Source of the DNA: Impatiens glandulifera
Taxonomy: Eukaryota > Streptophyta > Magnoliopsida > Ericales > Balsaminaceae
Length of the DNA: 64,000 bases
Reading direction: 5' to 3'
Assembly (NCBI RefSeq): GCF_907164915.1
Contig: NC_061867.1
Coordinates: 43,868,242-43,932,241 of the forward strand
The translations under genes and the position numbers were made by a program. The notes under the pieces are model-generated. The model saw only the letters and a program-made list of their open reading frames with translations. It made no database searches and was not told where the DNA came from. Numbering within the stretch: position 1 is the first letter of the stretch; every line of letters starts with the position of its first letter. Positions 23,266 to 34,600 of this stretch are shown in pieces.

Positions 23266-25800
23266 CAATTATTCTTCCGGTCCTAGTCATGCTTCTAGGT
23301 TTTAGCGTTATTTAAAATATTGAAACAACAATATTTAAATGCTGGAATCTATTGTTGATGATAACACTAGGGAGGATTATACCTAAAGAACATCAGTCAT
23401 TTTAAGGGTGTTAAGGCTTAGAAATAAACACCAAACATGCCTTAATCAAAATATTTTTTGTGGAAATATCCTAAAAATATTTTGAAACCAATTTTTCGGG
23501 ATTTTTAAAAAATAGTTTGGGGTTCCAAAATTACAAAAATAATTTTGGATTATGAAAAGTGGAACCAAACAGACCTTAGGACCGGAGCCCTAGGCTTAGG
23601 GCCCATTTTTATGGGTCGGCGTCTAAAACCCTTAGTTTGTATGCTAAGGACTCTCGGTCTTTGGCTAAGATTACCGGCATGGGTGTATAAACTCATCGGT
23701 CATGGGTTAACCCTAGGCTAAGTTCATTGATTTGGGTGTATAAACCCACCAGTTTTAGGTTTCGGTATCCTTGGTCTTAAGTCGAACCTCTTGGCCCTAG
23801 GCTAAAATCATCGGTCGAACCTCTCGATCCTAGCTCAAGAACATCGACCGGACCTCTCAGTCACAACTCAAGAACATTGATCGGACCTCTTGGTCTTATA
23901 GAAATCCTCGGTCTTAGGTTCAAATTTCTCGATCTTAGGTTTTAGTCTGGACCAAGGATCCTCGATCGGATCTCTCAGTCCTAGGCTAACAAGCCTCGGT
24001 CCTCAAGAACACCAAAGTTCATTTTTAAAATTCATTTTTTTAGCTTGGATTCTTTGGTCGAGAGTTTGGGTATCTTCACAAAGATCCCTAGAACATGTTG
24101 ATCATCATTTCAAGGTATCAATCAACCTAGACGATGATCAAATTGTTCAAAACAGTTTGTGATCAAAATTTGAGTTTTTTTATTTTAAAGTTGTTTTGAG
24201 GAGATATGAGTTACCAATAGCTTTCTTATATCCCATATACATAAATGGTACCAAAACAAGAACAATGACTGTTTGTTTTGACCAAATCAAAAACTCAAAA
24301 ATTTTAATTATTTTAATAATTTTGATTTTGATCAAACATGATCGAAATTGATCAAATATGATTCAAATAGTTGCCAACATCATTACAGTCACGTGGGTTG
24401 TGATTCAAGAAAATTAGCCCAAAAACAACAAATATATTTTTTTTAATTTAAATTTTGGTCTTCTGTTTTAGGTTATTAATTGTCTCTTACTTATCTAGAA
24501 AGTTCATAAATGATCATAAAATCAATATCCAACCATAAAACACCATAAAACACCATAAACAACAAGCATACACGCTTATATAATTTGAAATATAAAAATT
24601 TTAAATTCAAACCGTAAATATGAATTAGGGGTGATTGGAATATTGCCAAGGATTGGAGAACACTCCTTGATCCTTAGGAAAACTTTTGGGATGCTCAGAT
24701 CCAAGTTTTAAGAGTCCAAACAGAAAATTCGAAAAATTCGAAAGTTTCAAGCTTTAATGGCTGGTTTTTTATTTTTTTTTATTTAAGGTGGAGAGTGGAT
24801 TTCTTGGCTTCAGAATGACTCAAGAGATATATTTATAGCATCCTTGAGTCAGGTGGATGACTCAAGTTGACTAAATTAACCAAAAGTCATTAATGGCATT
24901 TTGGTTGTCCTTGAGTCAACATGGAGATATAGGGCTGAATCACCCCTATATAAGTAGCAGAAATGATCATCGAAGTAGGATGTTCATTTCAGCTTTTGAA
25001 TCAGACAAAAATGTTAGCTGTTTAGGAAGTTCAAAAAATGGAAAATCAAAAATGGGTCTTTGATCTTATCTTCTCCGACATCGCGATAAAGACGATGGTG
25101 GCGCTCAAAACGACGTCGTTTAGAGCATTTGGGCGTTTCGTCAAGGCGCCATTGCGTTTGGGTATTTTCGACTAACGAGATTAACGTCTAGTTAGATGAT
25201 CCAGTGCCTCACGAACGCGCGCTCCTTCCATTACAACGGGCTATGCGAGCGCGCTTGAAGCTTTGGAGGACAATCCAACGCTCCTCCGATGACTTTAGTT
25301 GCGGTTGTAACTTCTTCTTTCGATTTTGGCTACACCCGATTACTGATTTTATTTTTATTTTAAAACCTTAAGGATTTGTTTGAAATATATTTTTCTTTTA
25401 CCCTTTTGTCTTTAGTTTTTATATTTTTATACACAAAATATTAAAATAAATATGGCAAATATTTTACCAATTTATTTTATTTTTACATATTTTTTTGGTT
25501 AAATAAATAATTTTGGGAGATGAAATGGGTACCTCATTTCATCCTAAATTATTTATTTTAATCCTTAATTTTTTTTCTAAAATTATTTTAAGATAAATGA
25601 GTACGATATTTATTCCAAATAACTTTATTGTTATTATTTTGACCATTTTCTTTTAATTAATTATGTTTTAATTATCACAATAATTAGTCTAATTAATTGA
25701 GTTTTGGTCATGTGGTTAATTATTATGATTTTTTTATTCAAAAATAAATCAAAATAATTATTTTAAATTTATAAATTGGTGTGTAGATTTTTAATGCTTA
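23266..25800 (+). repeat. Left arm of a large diverged inverted repeat
   Basis: Reads in the opposite sense to 26560-28680 over its whole length with frequent substitutions and indels. Anchors: caattattcttccggtcct at 23266 against the reversed caattattcttccgttcctg from 28680; caaaatattttttgtggaaa near 23450; attttgattttgatcaaaca near 24318; gaacactccttgatccttag near 24660; gatcatcgaagtaggatg near 24966; aaattatttattttaatcct near 25545; taattattttaaatttataaa near 25757. There is no coding potential. Its inner part has a less AT-rich core (25080-25330). Confidence 0.8.
23640..24005 (+). repeat. CGGTC-rich short tandem repeats within the left arm
   Basis: Roughly ten irregular units of 30-40 bp built from phrases such as tcggtcgaacctctcgatcc, ctaggctaa and caagaacatcgaccgg. 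The matching part of the right arm (28320-28430) has only about three units, so the array expanded or contracted after the two arms separated. Confidence 0.7.
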
Positions 25801-26559
25801 CAGATATGTATTCTCCTTATAATTCACAAAAACAATATATATATGTTGATAGTACCATGATCATATGTATATGATCGCCTTCAACCTCGCCTATTGGTAA
25901 CCTCCATGGTAAGTTTGTTAAATCTCGCAATAAATCTATTTGCTGATAGTACCACGATCATTTGTATAAGATCATACGATGCATTACTTGTTATTAAGCC
26001 ATGTGATAAGCTTGTCAACTTTCACTAAGACTTGTTTGTTGACATTCTCATGATCATACACATATGATCACCTTAAGATGTTACTTGTTAGTAACTCACA
26101 TGATCGTTTCTAAAACTTTCATATCTCATCAAGCGATATTAGACATTAATCATTTGTACATGACTATCTTGAATAATTTGTTGATTTTCATGCTTTACAT
26201 GAACTGATGTTCATGCTTTACAGGAACTGATTTTTCAATGCCTATGGTTATCTCTTTATCATTATCCTCTAAATTTTACTGATACTTTGTTAAGATATGT
26301 AAAACAGGATTCCATGATTTATCCTTATTAGGATAATCACCAAGGAAAGAATCCATGAACAACGCTTGGAAGTAGCTTGATGAATGTTATGCACAACAAC
26401 AACAGGTCACTCAAGCATCAACTCACTATAGGTTCTATTTATCCACCACTTTTAAAATGACATAAATTGGGTAAGAAAAACTTAGTGTTAGATGTCATAC
26501 TCGAATCTGCATTTTCAAAACTAGTATGTTGTATTCAAACTTGATTCGAAATGGACACT
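25801..26559. repeat. Spacer between the inverted-repeat arms
   Basis: Contains three diverged units of about 100 bp around 25850-26110, each with a palindrome-like atgatcatatgtatatgatc phrase and ttactt/gttagtaac. A further weakly repeated stretch (gttcatgctttacaggaactga) lies near 26185-26235. No gene seen. Confidence 0.6.
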
Positions 26560-28680
26560 CAATAAAAGTTAAAATTCTACCTACCCAATTTATAAATTTT
26601 AAAATAATTATTTTGAATAAATAAAATCAAAATAATTAACCCAAGGCCAAAGCCTAATTAAACAATTAATTAGATTAATTATTGTGATAATTAAAACCTA
26701 ATTAATTAAGGAAAATGACCAAATAAAATAAATAAAATTATTTAAGATAAATGTTGTACTCATTTTATTTCAAATTATTTTAGAAAAATCAAAAGGATTA
26801 AAATAAATAATTTAGGATAAAATGTAGTACCCATTTTATCCCCCAAAATTATTTATTTAACCCAAAAATATAAAAAATAAATAAATAAAATAATTTGGCA
26901 AAATATTTGTCATATTTATTTTAAATATGTTGTGTGTTTTAAGGATTTAAAATAAAGCCAAAAGAGTAATAGAAAAATCAATTTCAAATAAACTCTTAAG
27001 GTTTTAAAATAAAAATAAAATCAGTAATTCAGTGCAGTCGAAACCCAAAGAATTCGCTGCAACAAGAATTACAACTAATAGATAGTGTTGTTTGCGTCGC
27101 CCGCTGCAACAGAAGGAGCGTGCGCCCGCGTTAGGCAAAGCAACTAACCCCCTGTTGCGTTAGTTGAAACGTAACAAAGCGTTTGGAACGTAACGAAACA
27201 CAAACGGAACACTAACAAACCGTTCTGCGTCTGCGTTTTTGCCCGAAACAATGTCGTTTCACTTACGGCCTTCGTCTTCGTCGCAATCGCCGGAAGGATA
27301 AGAATAACAACCATCTTTGATTTCTCAAAGATGGAACTCTAATATTTCTCAATCATTTGGACTAATTCAAAAAGTGAAATAATCATCCTACTTCGGTGAT
27401 CATTTCCCCTACATCTAGGTGCATCATTGATGCCTATTCCGATAACTGGCCGAAAGAACAACCAAAACACCATAAGTGGTGTTTGACTAATTCAAGCAAC
27501 TTAGCTTCCTCAACCGACTTTGAGAGGTTATAAATAGTCTCTCTTAACAATTTTGAACCTAAAAGATTACATCTTAAGCCTCAAATTAGAATTTACCATA
27601 AATTTGTCATTGAAGCTCAAAGTTTCTAGATTTTTCAAAATTTTGTTCCAAATCTTAAATCTTGGATCCAAACATCCCAAGAGCTTCCATAAGGCTTAAG
27701 GAGTGTTCTTCAATCCTTAATATGCTTCCAATCATCCTTTGATTCATACTTACAATTTGAAATTGAAATTTGTATATTTTAATTTTTATAAGCTTGTATG
27801 TTGTCTAGTTCTTGAACTTTTTGATTGGAAACCGATCTAAGGATCATTTACAAGTTTCCTGTGAAATCTAGGATCGATCAATCGATCTAAAATGAAAAAA
27901 AAAAAACAAATTTGAATTTGGGAAAATTACAAATGGTTTTTTATTTCTTGGGTTAATCATCAAGAACAACGGCTTAAAATGTTTCCAAACATGTTTCTAC
28001 TGATGTTGGAAAACTATTTGGATCATGTTTGATCCATCTCGAATGTGTTTGATCAAAATCAAAATTTTCAAAATAAATGAAAATTTTGAGTGTTTGAATT
28101 TGTCCAAATGAACCGCCAGTGTTCATATTTGGTACCAATCAATTATATAAAGTATAGGGAAGTTATTGGAAAGCTCCTTACGCCTCATTGCAACTTTAAA
28201 ACCATAAACCAAATTTATGTTCCTAAACTATTTTGATGAAAATGAACATATCCAGCTTGAATCACACCTGAAGGTACTTAGGCCTTACATCAAAATTGTA
28301 AAACCCATAATTTTGATGTTTTTGAGGACTGACAAGTCCGACCAGGACCAAGAGATCTGACCGAGGCTTTTCAACTAGGATCGAGAGGTCCGATCGAAGT
28401 TTTTCAACTAGGACCGTGGACACCGATCCTAAGGCCTTTTTGGTTCCAATTTTAAATTTTCAAAATTATTTTTATAACTCTTGAACCCTAAATCATTTTC
28501 TAAAAATCCCAAAAAAATAGAAAATGATTTCAAAATATTTTTGAGATATTTTTACAAAAAAATATTTTGATAAAAGTTTGTTTGAGATTTATTTTTAAAC
28601 CCTAATGTCTTTTAAACTGATTTGTTATCATTTTTAAATACACAAAAATATGTGCATGTCCAGGAACGGAAGAATAATTG
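26560..28680 (-). repeat. Right arm of the large inverted repeat
   Basis: Partner of 23266-25800, about 0.4 kb shorter. Ends with ggaacggaagaataattg at 28680. It contains the counterpart of the less AT-rich core at 27040-27300. The shortage is mainly in the CGGTC repeat zone. The two copies may be two long LTRs or non-autonomous elements inserted head to head, or one foldback element. Confidence 0.8.
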
Positions 28681-29840
28681 GTTAAATAATTAAAATGTTA
28701 TACAATCGATTTTTAAAAGCCAAGACTTTATAGAGTAGAGATCGGTTTTAAAACGAGTATATAGGATTAAGCAAGAAAACCCTTTTTTGAGTATCACCAA
28801 ACTTCGAACTAAAACGAATCTTTGGTGAAAAATACGTTTGTACAAGTAAACCTTTTATTGATTTAAAACAAATCAGTTGGAGATTGAATATATTGGAGAT
28901 TGAATAAATAATCTTTTAAATTAATTATTTTTAATTAATTTAAACACAAATTTTCAAAAATCAAATTTTAATTTGTTTAACCAAATTAATTATTTTTATA
29001 ATTAATTTTAAAATATTCCTGACACGCAAATTGATGTTGAAAATTTTCGAGTCTTAAATTTTTTCGTTAAATTTTTTCGTGACCAACAAATTTTCACGGG
29101 TATAAAACTATACTAATTTTGTTTTGAAAAAACTTTTTTTTTTATAAAAAAAGTGGATTATTTTAATAAATTAATAAAATTTTATATTAATATTATTTTA
29201 AATGTTATAAAAAGTAAAATAAGAGTAATTTGATATTTTTATTCGTGATTTAAGCGGGAATTATTTAGATTAAATAATTGAAATCAAATAAGTTTCCCCT
29301 AATATATTTTGTTTAGAATATATGTTTTTTTATCATCTTAATTGACCTAGTATTATTTTTAATTTCTTTTTAAGAATGGACTAATATAGTTTATTTGATT
29401 TTGGTTATTTAAAGTTTTTTTTTATAATTTTTATTAAAATTTTATTTGATGAAAAATAAATTATTTTAGTTATATGCTGTTGAATTATTACCATGTTACT
29501 TTATTTTTAAAATTTACGCATATAATTTTATTTGATTTTGGTTATTTTAAGTTTTTTAATAAATTTTTATTTTATTTGATGAAAAATATATTATTTTATT
29601 TTTAATGGGTTGAATTATTATAATATTATTTAATATTTAAAATTTAAATAAAAAATAAAGTAAGAATAGTAAGAATATTTTAATTAATTTAATAATTAAA
29701 AAATAATATAATTGAGTTTTAGTTAAAAATCAAAAAAAAAATAAAAAAAAATGAAATTTAATTTTCTAATTTCAATTTAATTTTGTATGACCTAAATAAC
29801 CACAAGTGTGCCCTAGGATGATATTTCAAGCCGCCGCTAG
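28681..29840. other. AT-rich DNA upstream of KRI1
   Basis: No gene. Two copies of a phrase of about 60 bp (atttgattttggttatttaaagttttttt / atttgatgaaaaata) at 29390-29465 and 29525-29590 indicate a small duplication. Confidence 0.5.
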
Positions 29841-29849
29841 AGAGAGAGG

Positions 29850-30581
29850 TTTTTAGGAACGGCTCTCTCTCTCTCTCTGCTCTATCAAAGGTTGATTGAT
29901 ACTCATGCTCTTTTGTAGGCTGGACTAGGGTTTCAAACGTTCGTAGCAACTCAAAGGACGCAGCGTTTCGTGATCTTTACTACATTTCCCCTCCTTCATC
30001 TCGCCATATACAGTTGTCTGAAGAAGCTTTTCTGTACGCAGGTGATCTCTTTTTTCCCTCCTTGTCTGATTTGTTTTTTTCCGATTGCTTTCCTATTTGA
30101 GCATGTAAAGTCACCGAATTGATTGATTCACTCTGCGTGGAGTGAACAAAAGTTGTGGAGAGGCGGTCAGTTCAACTTGTTAATGTCAGTGTGGAATAAG
30201 CTTTTAGATTCTTCATTATCTGTCGCCAATTGATTGGATATGTTTAGAAGATGCAAAAATATGTAACATACTTTTCTAATTCAAAATAAAAATTATAGTT
30301 TTGATGAATAAGTTGATTTATTTGGGTTTAAATGAAGAAAATTGGCAATCAGATTCTTTATGCATCATATGTGACTTACCCAATAATTTAGCAATATCTT
30401 CAATTGGAACTGATTGTTTTTTTTAACTTGTCTCTACAATTCTATATTTTTGTTTTGTTGGATCTTAAGACTGTTATTGTCTTCTTTTTGCTAATCTCAT
30501 TGCAGCTTTATCTGTTATTAAGTATCTCACTCTTTCATTAACTTTGTCATAGTTCTTGAAGGTTTTCATTTCCTTGTGTAG
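29850..30581 (+). other. KRI1: KRI1 5' leader exon and leader intron
   Basis: The CT-repeat-rich leader ends ctgtacgcag|gtgatct at 30041. The intron runs 30042-30581 and ends ttccttgtgtag. The coding exon starts 12 bases before the ATG. The transcription start is estimated only. Confidence 0.65.
29926..29933 (+). promoter_or_regulatory. KRI1: Telo-box-like element near the KRI1 transcription start
   Basis: TAGGGTTT is the reverse complement of the plant telo-box AAACCCTA. Telo-boxes are common close to the start of ribosome-biogenesis genes, which fits KRI1. A single 8-bp match is weak by itself. Confidence 0.4.
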
Positions 30582-30593
30582 CAAAATTTGGCG

Positions 30594-32468
30594 ATGAAGC
30601 TCTTTGATGGTGGTGACAGTTTTGAGGAGGATATATCAAAGATTGAGATCGACAAAGATTATGCCCGTCGATTTGAGCACAACAAGAAGAGAGAGGATCT
30701 GCAAAAGTTAGATGAGCTTAAGAAGAAAGGAATTGTAAATGAATCCTCTGATGAATCATCAGAAGATGAATATGATGATTCTCACTTGGTTGACCCGAAG
30801 AAGGATTTGCAGTTCTTGAATGCTTTGATTAAAGCAAAGAAAGGGGATCTCTCAAAAGACAAAGAGGTTAAGCTTTTCGAGTCCGAAGATGAAGAGGACG
30901 AGGATGAAGACGAAGATGAAGAGGAGGGGAGGAGGGGCAAAAGCGTAAAACCAATGTACTTGAAAGATGTGACTGCAAAACACTTGATTGAGGAGGGACC
31001 TGAGTTTGATGATGTTATTGAAGAGAGTAAGGGATCGGTTATCAAGAGCCACTCAGAGGAGATGGAGGAAATGAGGCGAGCATTTATCGACGAGGCAAAT
31101 GCAGCTTTCTGTGTTGCTGATGGTGATGGAGAACTCTTGATGGAGAAAAAAAGGGGGAAGGAGGAAATTGATAACGAAAATGACCAAGATATTCAAGTTC
31201 TATGCGACGAAGCTTTTGGTGTTGACGATAATCTAGATGAGGATGATAAGTTTCTCAAGGAGTATATAAAAAATAGGTTTTGGATTGGTGATGAGAAAGA
31301 TGATAATAAGCCAGCGAACGAAGACGTACTCGATTTTTCTGAGGATGAAGAGGTAATTAACCAGCAAGAGAAGTACGAGATCGGATACAACTTCAGGCAC
31401 GAAGAAAGCGCCGGCGATAGAGTATTAGGACACTCGAGGGTCATCGAGGGTTCCGTGAGGAAGAAAACGAATGCTCGAAAAACTCAAAGGGAACGGAAAG
31501 AGGAGAGGCTAGCACAAGCAGAATTCGAGAGAAAGGAGGAGTTGAAACACCTTAAGAATTTGAAGAAAAAAGAAATGAAAGAGAAGCTCGAGAAGATCAG
31601 GGAAACCGCGGGTATAGTGAAAGATGGGTTTTGTCCGTTGGATGTTGACGATCTAGAAAAAGAGTTTGACCCTGATGAGTACGATCGAAAGATGAGAGAA
31701 GCTTTCAACGACGAATACTATGACGCAGTCGATGCTAACCCTAATTTTGAGACCGATGACGAAAACGACGATATTGAAAAATTGGAGAAACCAGATTTCG
31801 ATAAAGAGGATGAATTGCTCGGACTCCAGAAAGGTTGGAGCGAACCAGGAAATGGGTTCTTAGCAGCTCGAGAGAAATATTTAAAATCAAATGCAAAAGG
31901 AGAAGTAAATGATGATTCTGATTCAGATTCAGATGATAATGAGAAGCAAAAAAGGGGAAAGGTAGTATCAACGGCTGAGAAGGAGATTCTAGACAAGGAA
32001 TTGGATGAGTATTATAAGTTAGACTATGAAGATACGATAGGAGACTTGAAGACAAGATTCAAATACAAAGAAGTAGGTTCGAAACGATACGGTTTAACTG
32101 TAGAAGAAATCTTAATGCTTGATGATAACGAGTTGAATCAATATGTTTCTCTTAAGAAACTTGCTCCTTACGTGGAAAAAGAATGGAAGGTACCACGTGA
32201 AAAACGATACCAACAAAAACAGAGGAATAGGATGCTTCTTCTAGAAGCCGCGGGATTGAAGGACCATAAATACAACAATAAGAAGAATCAGAAAGACGAT
32301 AAGGGGAAATCACCTGTCTTGGAAGAAGGTAACGATGCTGGTGGTGAGAGCAAGCAGTCAAGTCGGAGTAGGAAAAGGAAGAGGCAAGCTGAACTTAAGC
32401 TATCGCGGTCTAGGCTTATGGCTTATGGTAAAATACCATCCTCTTCTGGAAAGAGTAAAAAGAAATGA
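30594..32468 (+). CDS. KRI1: KRI1 homologue, nucleolar 40S ribosome-assembly factor
   Basis: An intronless coding exon of 624 residues. KRI1 in yeast acts in the nucleolus with KRR1 in early 18S rRNA processing. The start is the ATG at 30594 (MKLFDGGDSFEEDISKIEID), two codons inside the open frame. The N-terminal ISKIEIDKDYARRFEHNKKR block is the family signature. A run of acidic residues follows at about 95-112 (EDEEDEDEDEDEEE). The lysine-rich Kri1 core (KHLKNLKKKEMKEKLEKIRE) is near residues 316-342. The C-terminal Kri1 domain (YYKLDYEDTIGDLKTRFKY, KRYGLTVEEIL, LKKLAPYVEKEW) spans about 470-560, and the tail is basic and nuclear-localisation-like (SRSRKRKRQAELKLSRSR). Length fits plant members. 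No breaks are seen. The telo-box and leader intron suit a ribosome-biogenesis gene. Confidence 0.95.
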   Translation: MKLFDGGDSFEEDISKIEIDKDYARRFEHNKKREDLQKLDELKKKGIVNESSDESSEDEYDDSHLVDPKKDLQFLNALIKAKKGDLSKDKEVKLFESEDEEDEDEDEDEEEGRRGKSVKPMYLKDVTAKHLIEEGPEFDDVIEESKGSVIKSHSEEMEEMRRAFIDEANAAFCVADGDGELLMEKKRGKEEIDNENDQDIQVLCDEAFGVDDNLDEDDKFLKEYIKNRFWIGDEKDDNKPANEDVLDFSEDEEVINQQEKYEIGYNFRHEESAGDRVLGHSRVIEGSVRKKTNARKTQRERKEERLAQAEFERKEELKHLKNLKKKEMKEKLEKIRETAGIVKDGFCPLDVDDLEKEFDPDEYDRKMREAFNDEYYDAVDANPNFETDDENDDIEKLEKPDFDKEDELLGLQKGWSEPGNGFLAAREKYLKSNAKGEVNDDSDSDSDDNEKQKRGKVVSTAEKEILDKELDEYYKLDYEDTIGDLKTRFKYKEVGSKRYGLTVEEILMLDDNELNQYVSLKKLAPYVEKEWKVPREKRYQQKQRNRMLLLEAAGLKDHKYNNKKNQKDDKGKSPVLEEGNDAGGESKQSSRSRKRKRQAELKLSRSRLMAYGKIPSSSGKSKKK

Positions 32469-32870
32469 AGTGTTCTTTTATTCTAAAAAAACTGTTTTGC
32501 TGTTTTACGTCTTGTCGAAAATTTTAGTGTTTTTTTTGGAGTAGAGAAGACTTGTCTGTTGTTTCAATATTTGATTTATTTTTGGCTGCAGTTGAACATT
32601 TAAAATACTGGAATTGTTTTTTTCAGAAAAATGTTGGAATTGGGTTGAAAGAGCTCATACTATTGTTGTTTACTTCAATTACTTCTTAATATGAAGTATT
32701 ACTGTCTTCTTAATCGGTTATCTTGTTCCAATATTCTTAATTGTCAAAGTTAAAATTGATTTACTTTTTGTTTGGTATAAGATTTAGATAATTATGTGTT
32801 TTGTTCCAATCTTCTTAATTGTCAAAGTCCCTTCAACTAGTACTACATTCATAAGTGGCCACTGTAACTG
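32469..32870 (+). other. KRI1 3' region
   Basis: T-rich 3' flank. The phrase ttgttccaat(a/c)ttcttaatt with gtcaaagt occurs twice (near 32726 and 32803), a small 77-bp-period duplication. No gene. Confidence 0.5.
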
Positions 32871-33119
32871 CAAACCCCCAATAGAGAAGGAGTGGCTGCG
32901 GCATCAATGGATATCTCTCTGACAAGCTTTGTGGTAAGACTCCATCTTCTCAGAGCTATGTTCTAGAAATGCCTTATTTTCCCAATTGCACGATTAATAT
33001 TGCCTTACTTTTCTCCTTATTGAAAGGGCCTGCGATAGCCATGGCTCAACTATATAACATGTCTCTAGGAAATTTGCCTAAGTAAGTTAAATGATGAGAG
33101 TTTTATGCATTGGTCGTAG

Positions 33120-33878
33120 GGTTGGCTGAAAAGCCATGGAAGACGTCTGATGCGAGGCTGCTTGTTCTTGAAGATGGTTCAGTCTGGAAGGCCAAGTCTT
33201 TTGGTGCTAAAGGAATCCAAGTTGGTGAAGTAGTATTCAATACTTCCTTAACAGGGTAAAAACTGCCTTCACTCTCTTTGTTTTCCAGCACTTAACTCAT
33301 TGAATTTTAATGGTTAATCACGAGAGGCTTTGAAAATCCCTAAAGCTTTGTTTCATTTAACATAGTTATTTTTCTTGGAGTTGAGGAATTCTGTTAACTG
33401 AGTAATATATTTTTCTGGATAGTGGAATTTTCCGGTATTAAGGTTGTGGAAGAATCAGCATACAGTAGCTACAATTGAGAGTTCTCTTGAACAAATCATT
33501 TCATCTTCTTTGCTTATGATCTTCTATTGGTTGATCCATGCCTTTTTTTGCAAATTATCTTTGAAACTTAGGGCTGGTATGATGAAGCTTTATCCCATCA
33601 TCAATCACTTTATCATTTAAATCATCTACTTATGTCTTTTCACCTACAATTCAAAGGTGCATATTGGATAGTACACAAAATACCCTATTATACTGTTTTT
33701 TTCTTAACTAATCCAACTTTGATGTATTCTCCTTTTGACAAAATAAGTTTAGCCGATACAACAGTTCTTCACCTTCCTGTTTTGATTGATTTGTTGCAGA
33801 TATCATGAAATACTTACAGCCCCAAGCTATAATGGACAGTTTGTTTTGATGACAAATCCACATATCGGCAACACTTAG
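33120..33878 (+). pseudogene. CARA: carA fragment, plastid carbamoyl-phosphate synthase small subunit
   Basis: CarA is the glutaminase subunit that feeds carbamoyl phosphate to arginine and pyrimidine synthesis in the plastid. Two exons are readable. 33120-33255 encodes [30 protein letters not shown] and [12 protein letters not shown]. After an intron with GT (33256) and ttgttgcag (to 33799), 33800-33875 encodes YHEILTAPSYNGQFVLMTNP and HIGNT. The splice keeps phase. Where the family continues GVN, the fragment has TAG at 33876 and homology ends. The rest of the N-terminal domain and the whole class I glutaminase domain are missing. A possible remnant of the transit-peptide exon with ATGGATATCTC is near 32908, but I cannot join it in frame. 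A truncated duplicate is the simplest reading. Confidence 0.85.
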
Positions 33879-33969
33879 ACTGAGACAAGATGAAAGTCTT
33901 ATAGGCGTGTTAAGCACGGAAAATGATAATTCGGACAAACAACTTTTGGAGATTGTTTGCCTTCCGAAA

Positions 33970-34600
33970 AATATGATTTTTTAGACTTTTAAGAAATAAA
34001 TATAAAATATAAATATCTTATTGACAATTTTGAAATAAAATTAAATCAAATCGAGGAATTGTTTGAAAGTAAAATTGTGATGAAAATTTTGCCAATTAAA
34101 TTTTCTTATAAAATTAGGAAAAATAAATTATTGGTAGGTAAATTAATAACGTTTTTGAAAAGAGATTCTTTAAGAGTTTGGTGTTTGGTTACACAAAAAA
34201 ACTTTGACGTTTTTGGCGTTATGTTTCACATGCTTGTTAAAAAATTGCCTCTAATTCTAATATTTTGGTCATTTTTAAAAAATATTTTATACTTATTTTA
34301 TCTGTCAATTCCTATCAAATTTAATTTAAAGGTAAAACATATTAATTATAATAAAGAATAATAATAATTATTCATAAATAAATAAATTAAAAAATAAAAG
34401 AGATTAAAATTTATTATATTAAAAAATTAATTTTATGAATATAAATAAATCAGTTCACTATTGGAGTTTTATAATTAAGACACAAAACTTAAAACAAATA
34501 TTTTAAAAAATAAATCAAAAATTTTATTTTTATAAAAATATTATATTTATTTTTTAAGTTTTTATAAAATAGTCCAAAGTCATTTAAATGAAAAAAATAT
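33970..34600 (+). repeat. Direct repeat D, left copy (about 0.63 kb)
   Basis: Matches 42900-43550: gacttttaagaaataaatat, then aatttcttataaaattagg with aaaaataaattattg, then catgc(t/c)(t/c)gttaaaaaa and ccaaagtcatttaaatga. It resembles untranslated sequence of large plant gypsy elements. It begins about 90 bp after the carA fragment stops. Confidence 0.8.

Noticed and set aside
23266..28680. A microRNA precursor or large inverted gene pair
   Set aside because: Arms are too long and diverged for a miRNA and have no coding content; small-RNA data would be needed for any hairpin-RNA claim.
30588..30593. An upstream TTG start for KRI1
   Set aside because: The next codons lead to a normal ATG at 30594 that matches the family start (MKLFDG); TTG is not expected here.
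30782..32361. Several Ser- and Leu-rich minus-strand frames
   Set aside because: Shadows of the acidic and lysine-rich KRI1 coding sequence.
33103..33291. 62-codon minus-strand frame
   Set aside because: Antisense shadow of the carA exon.
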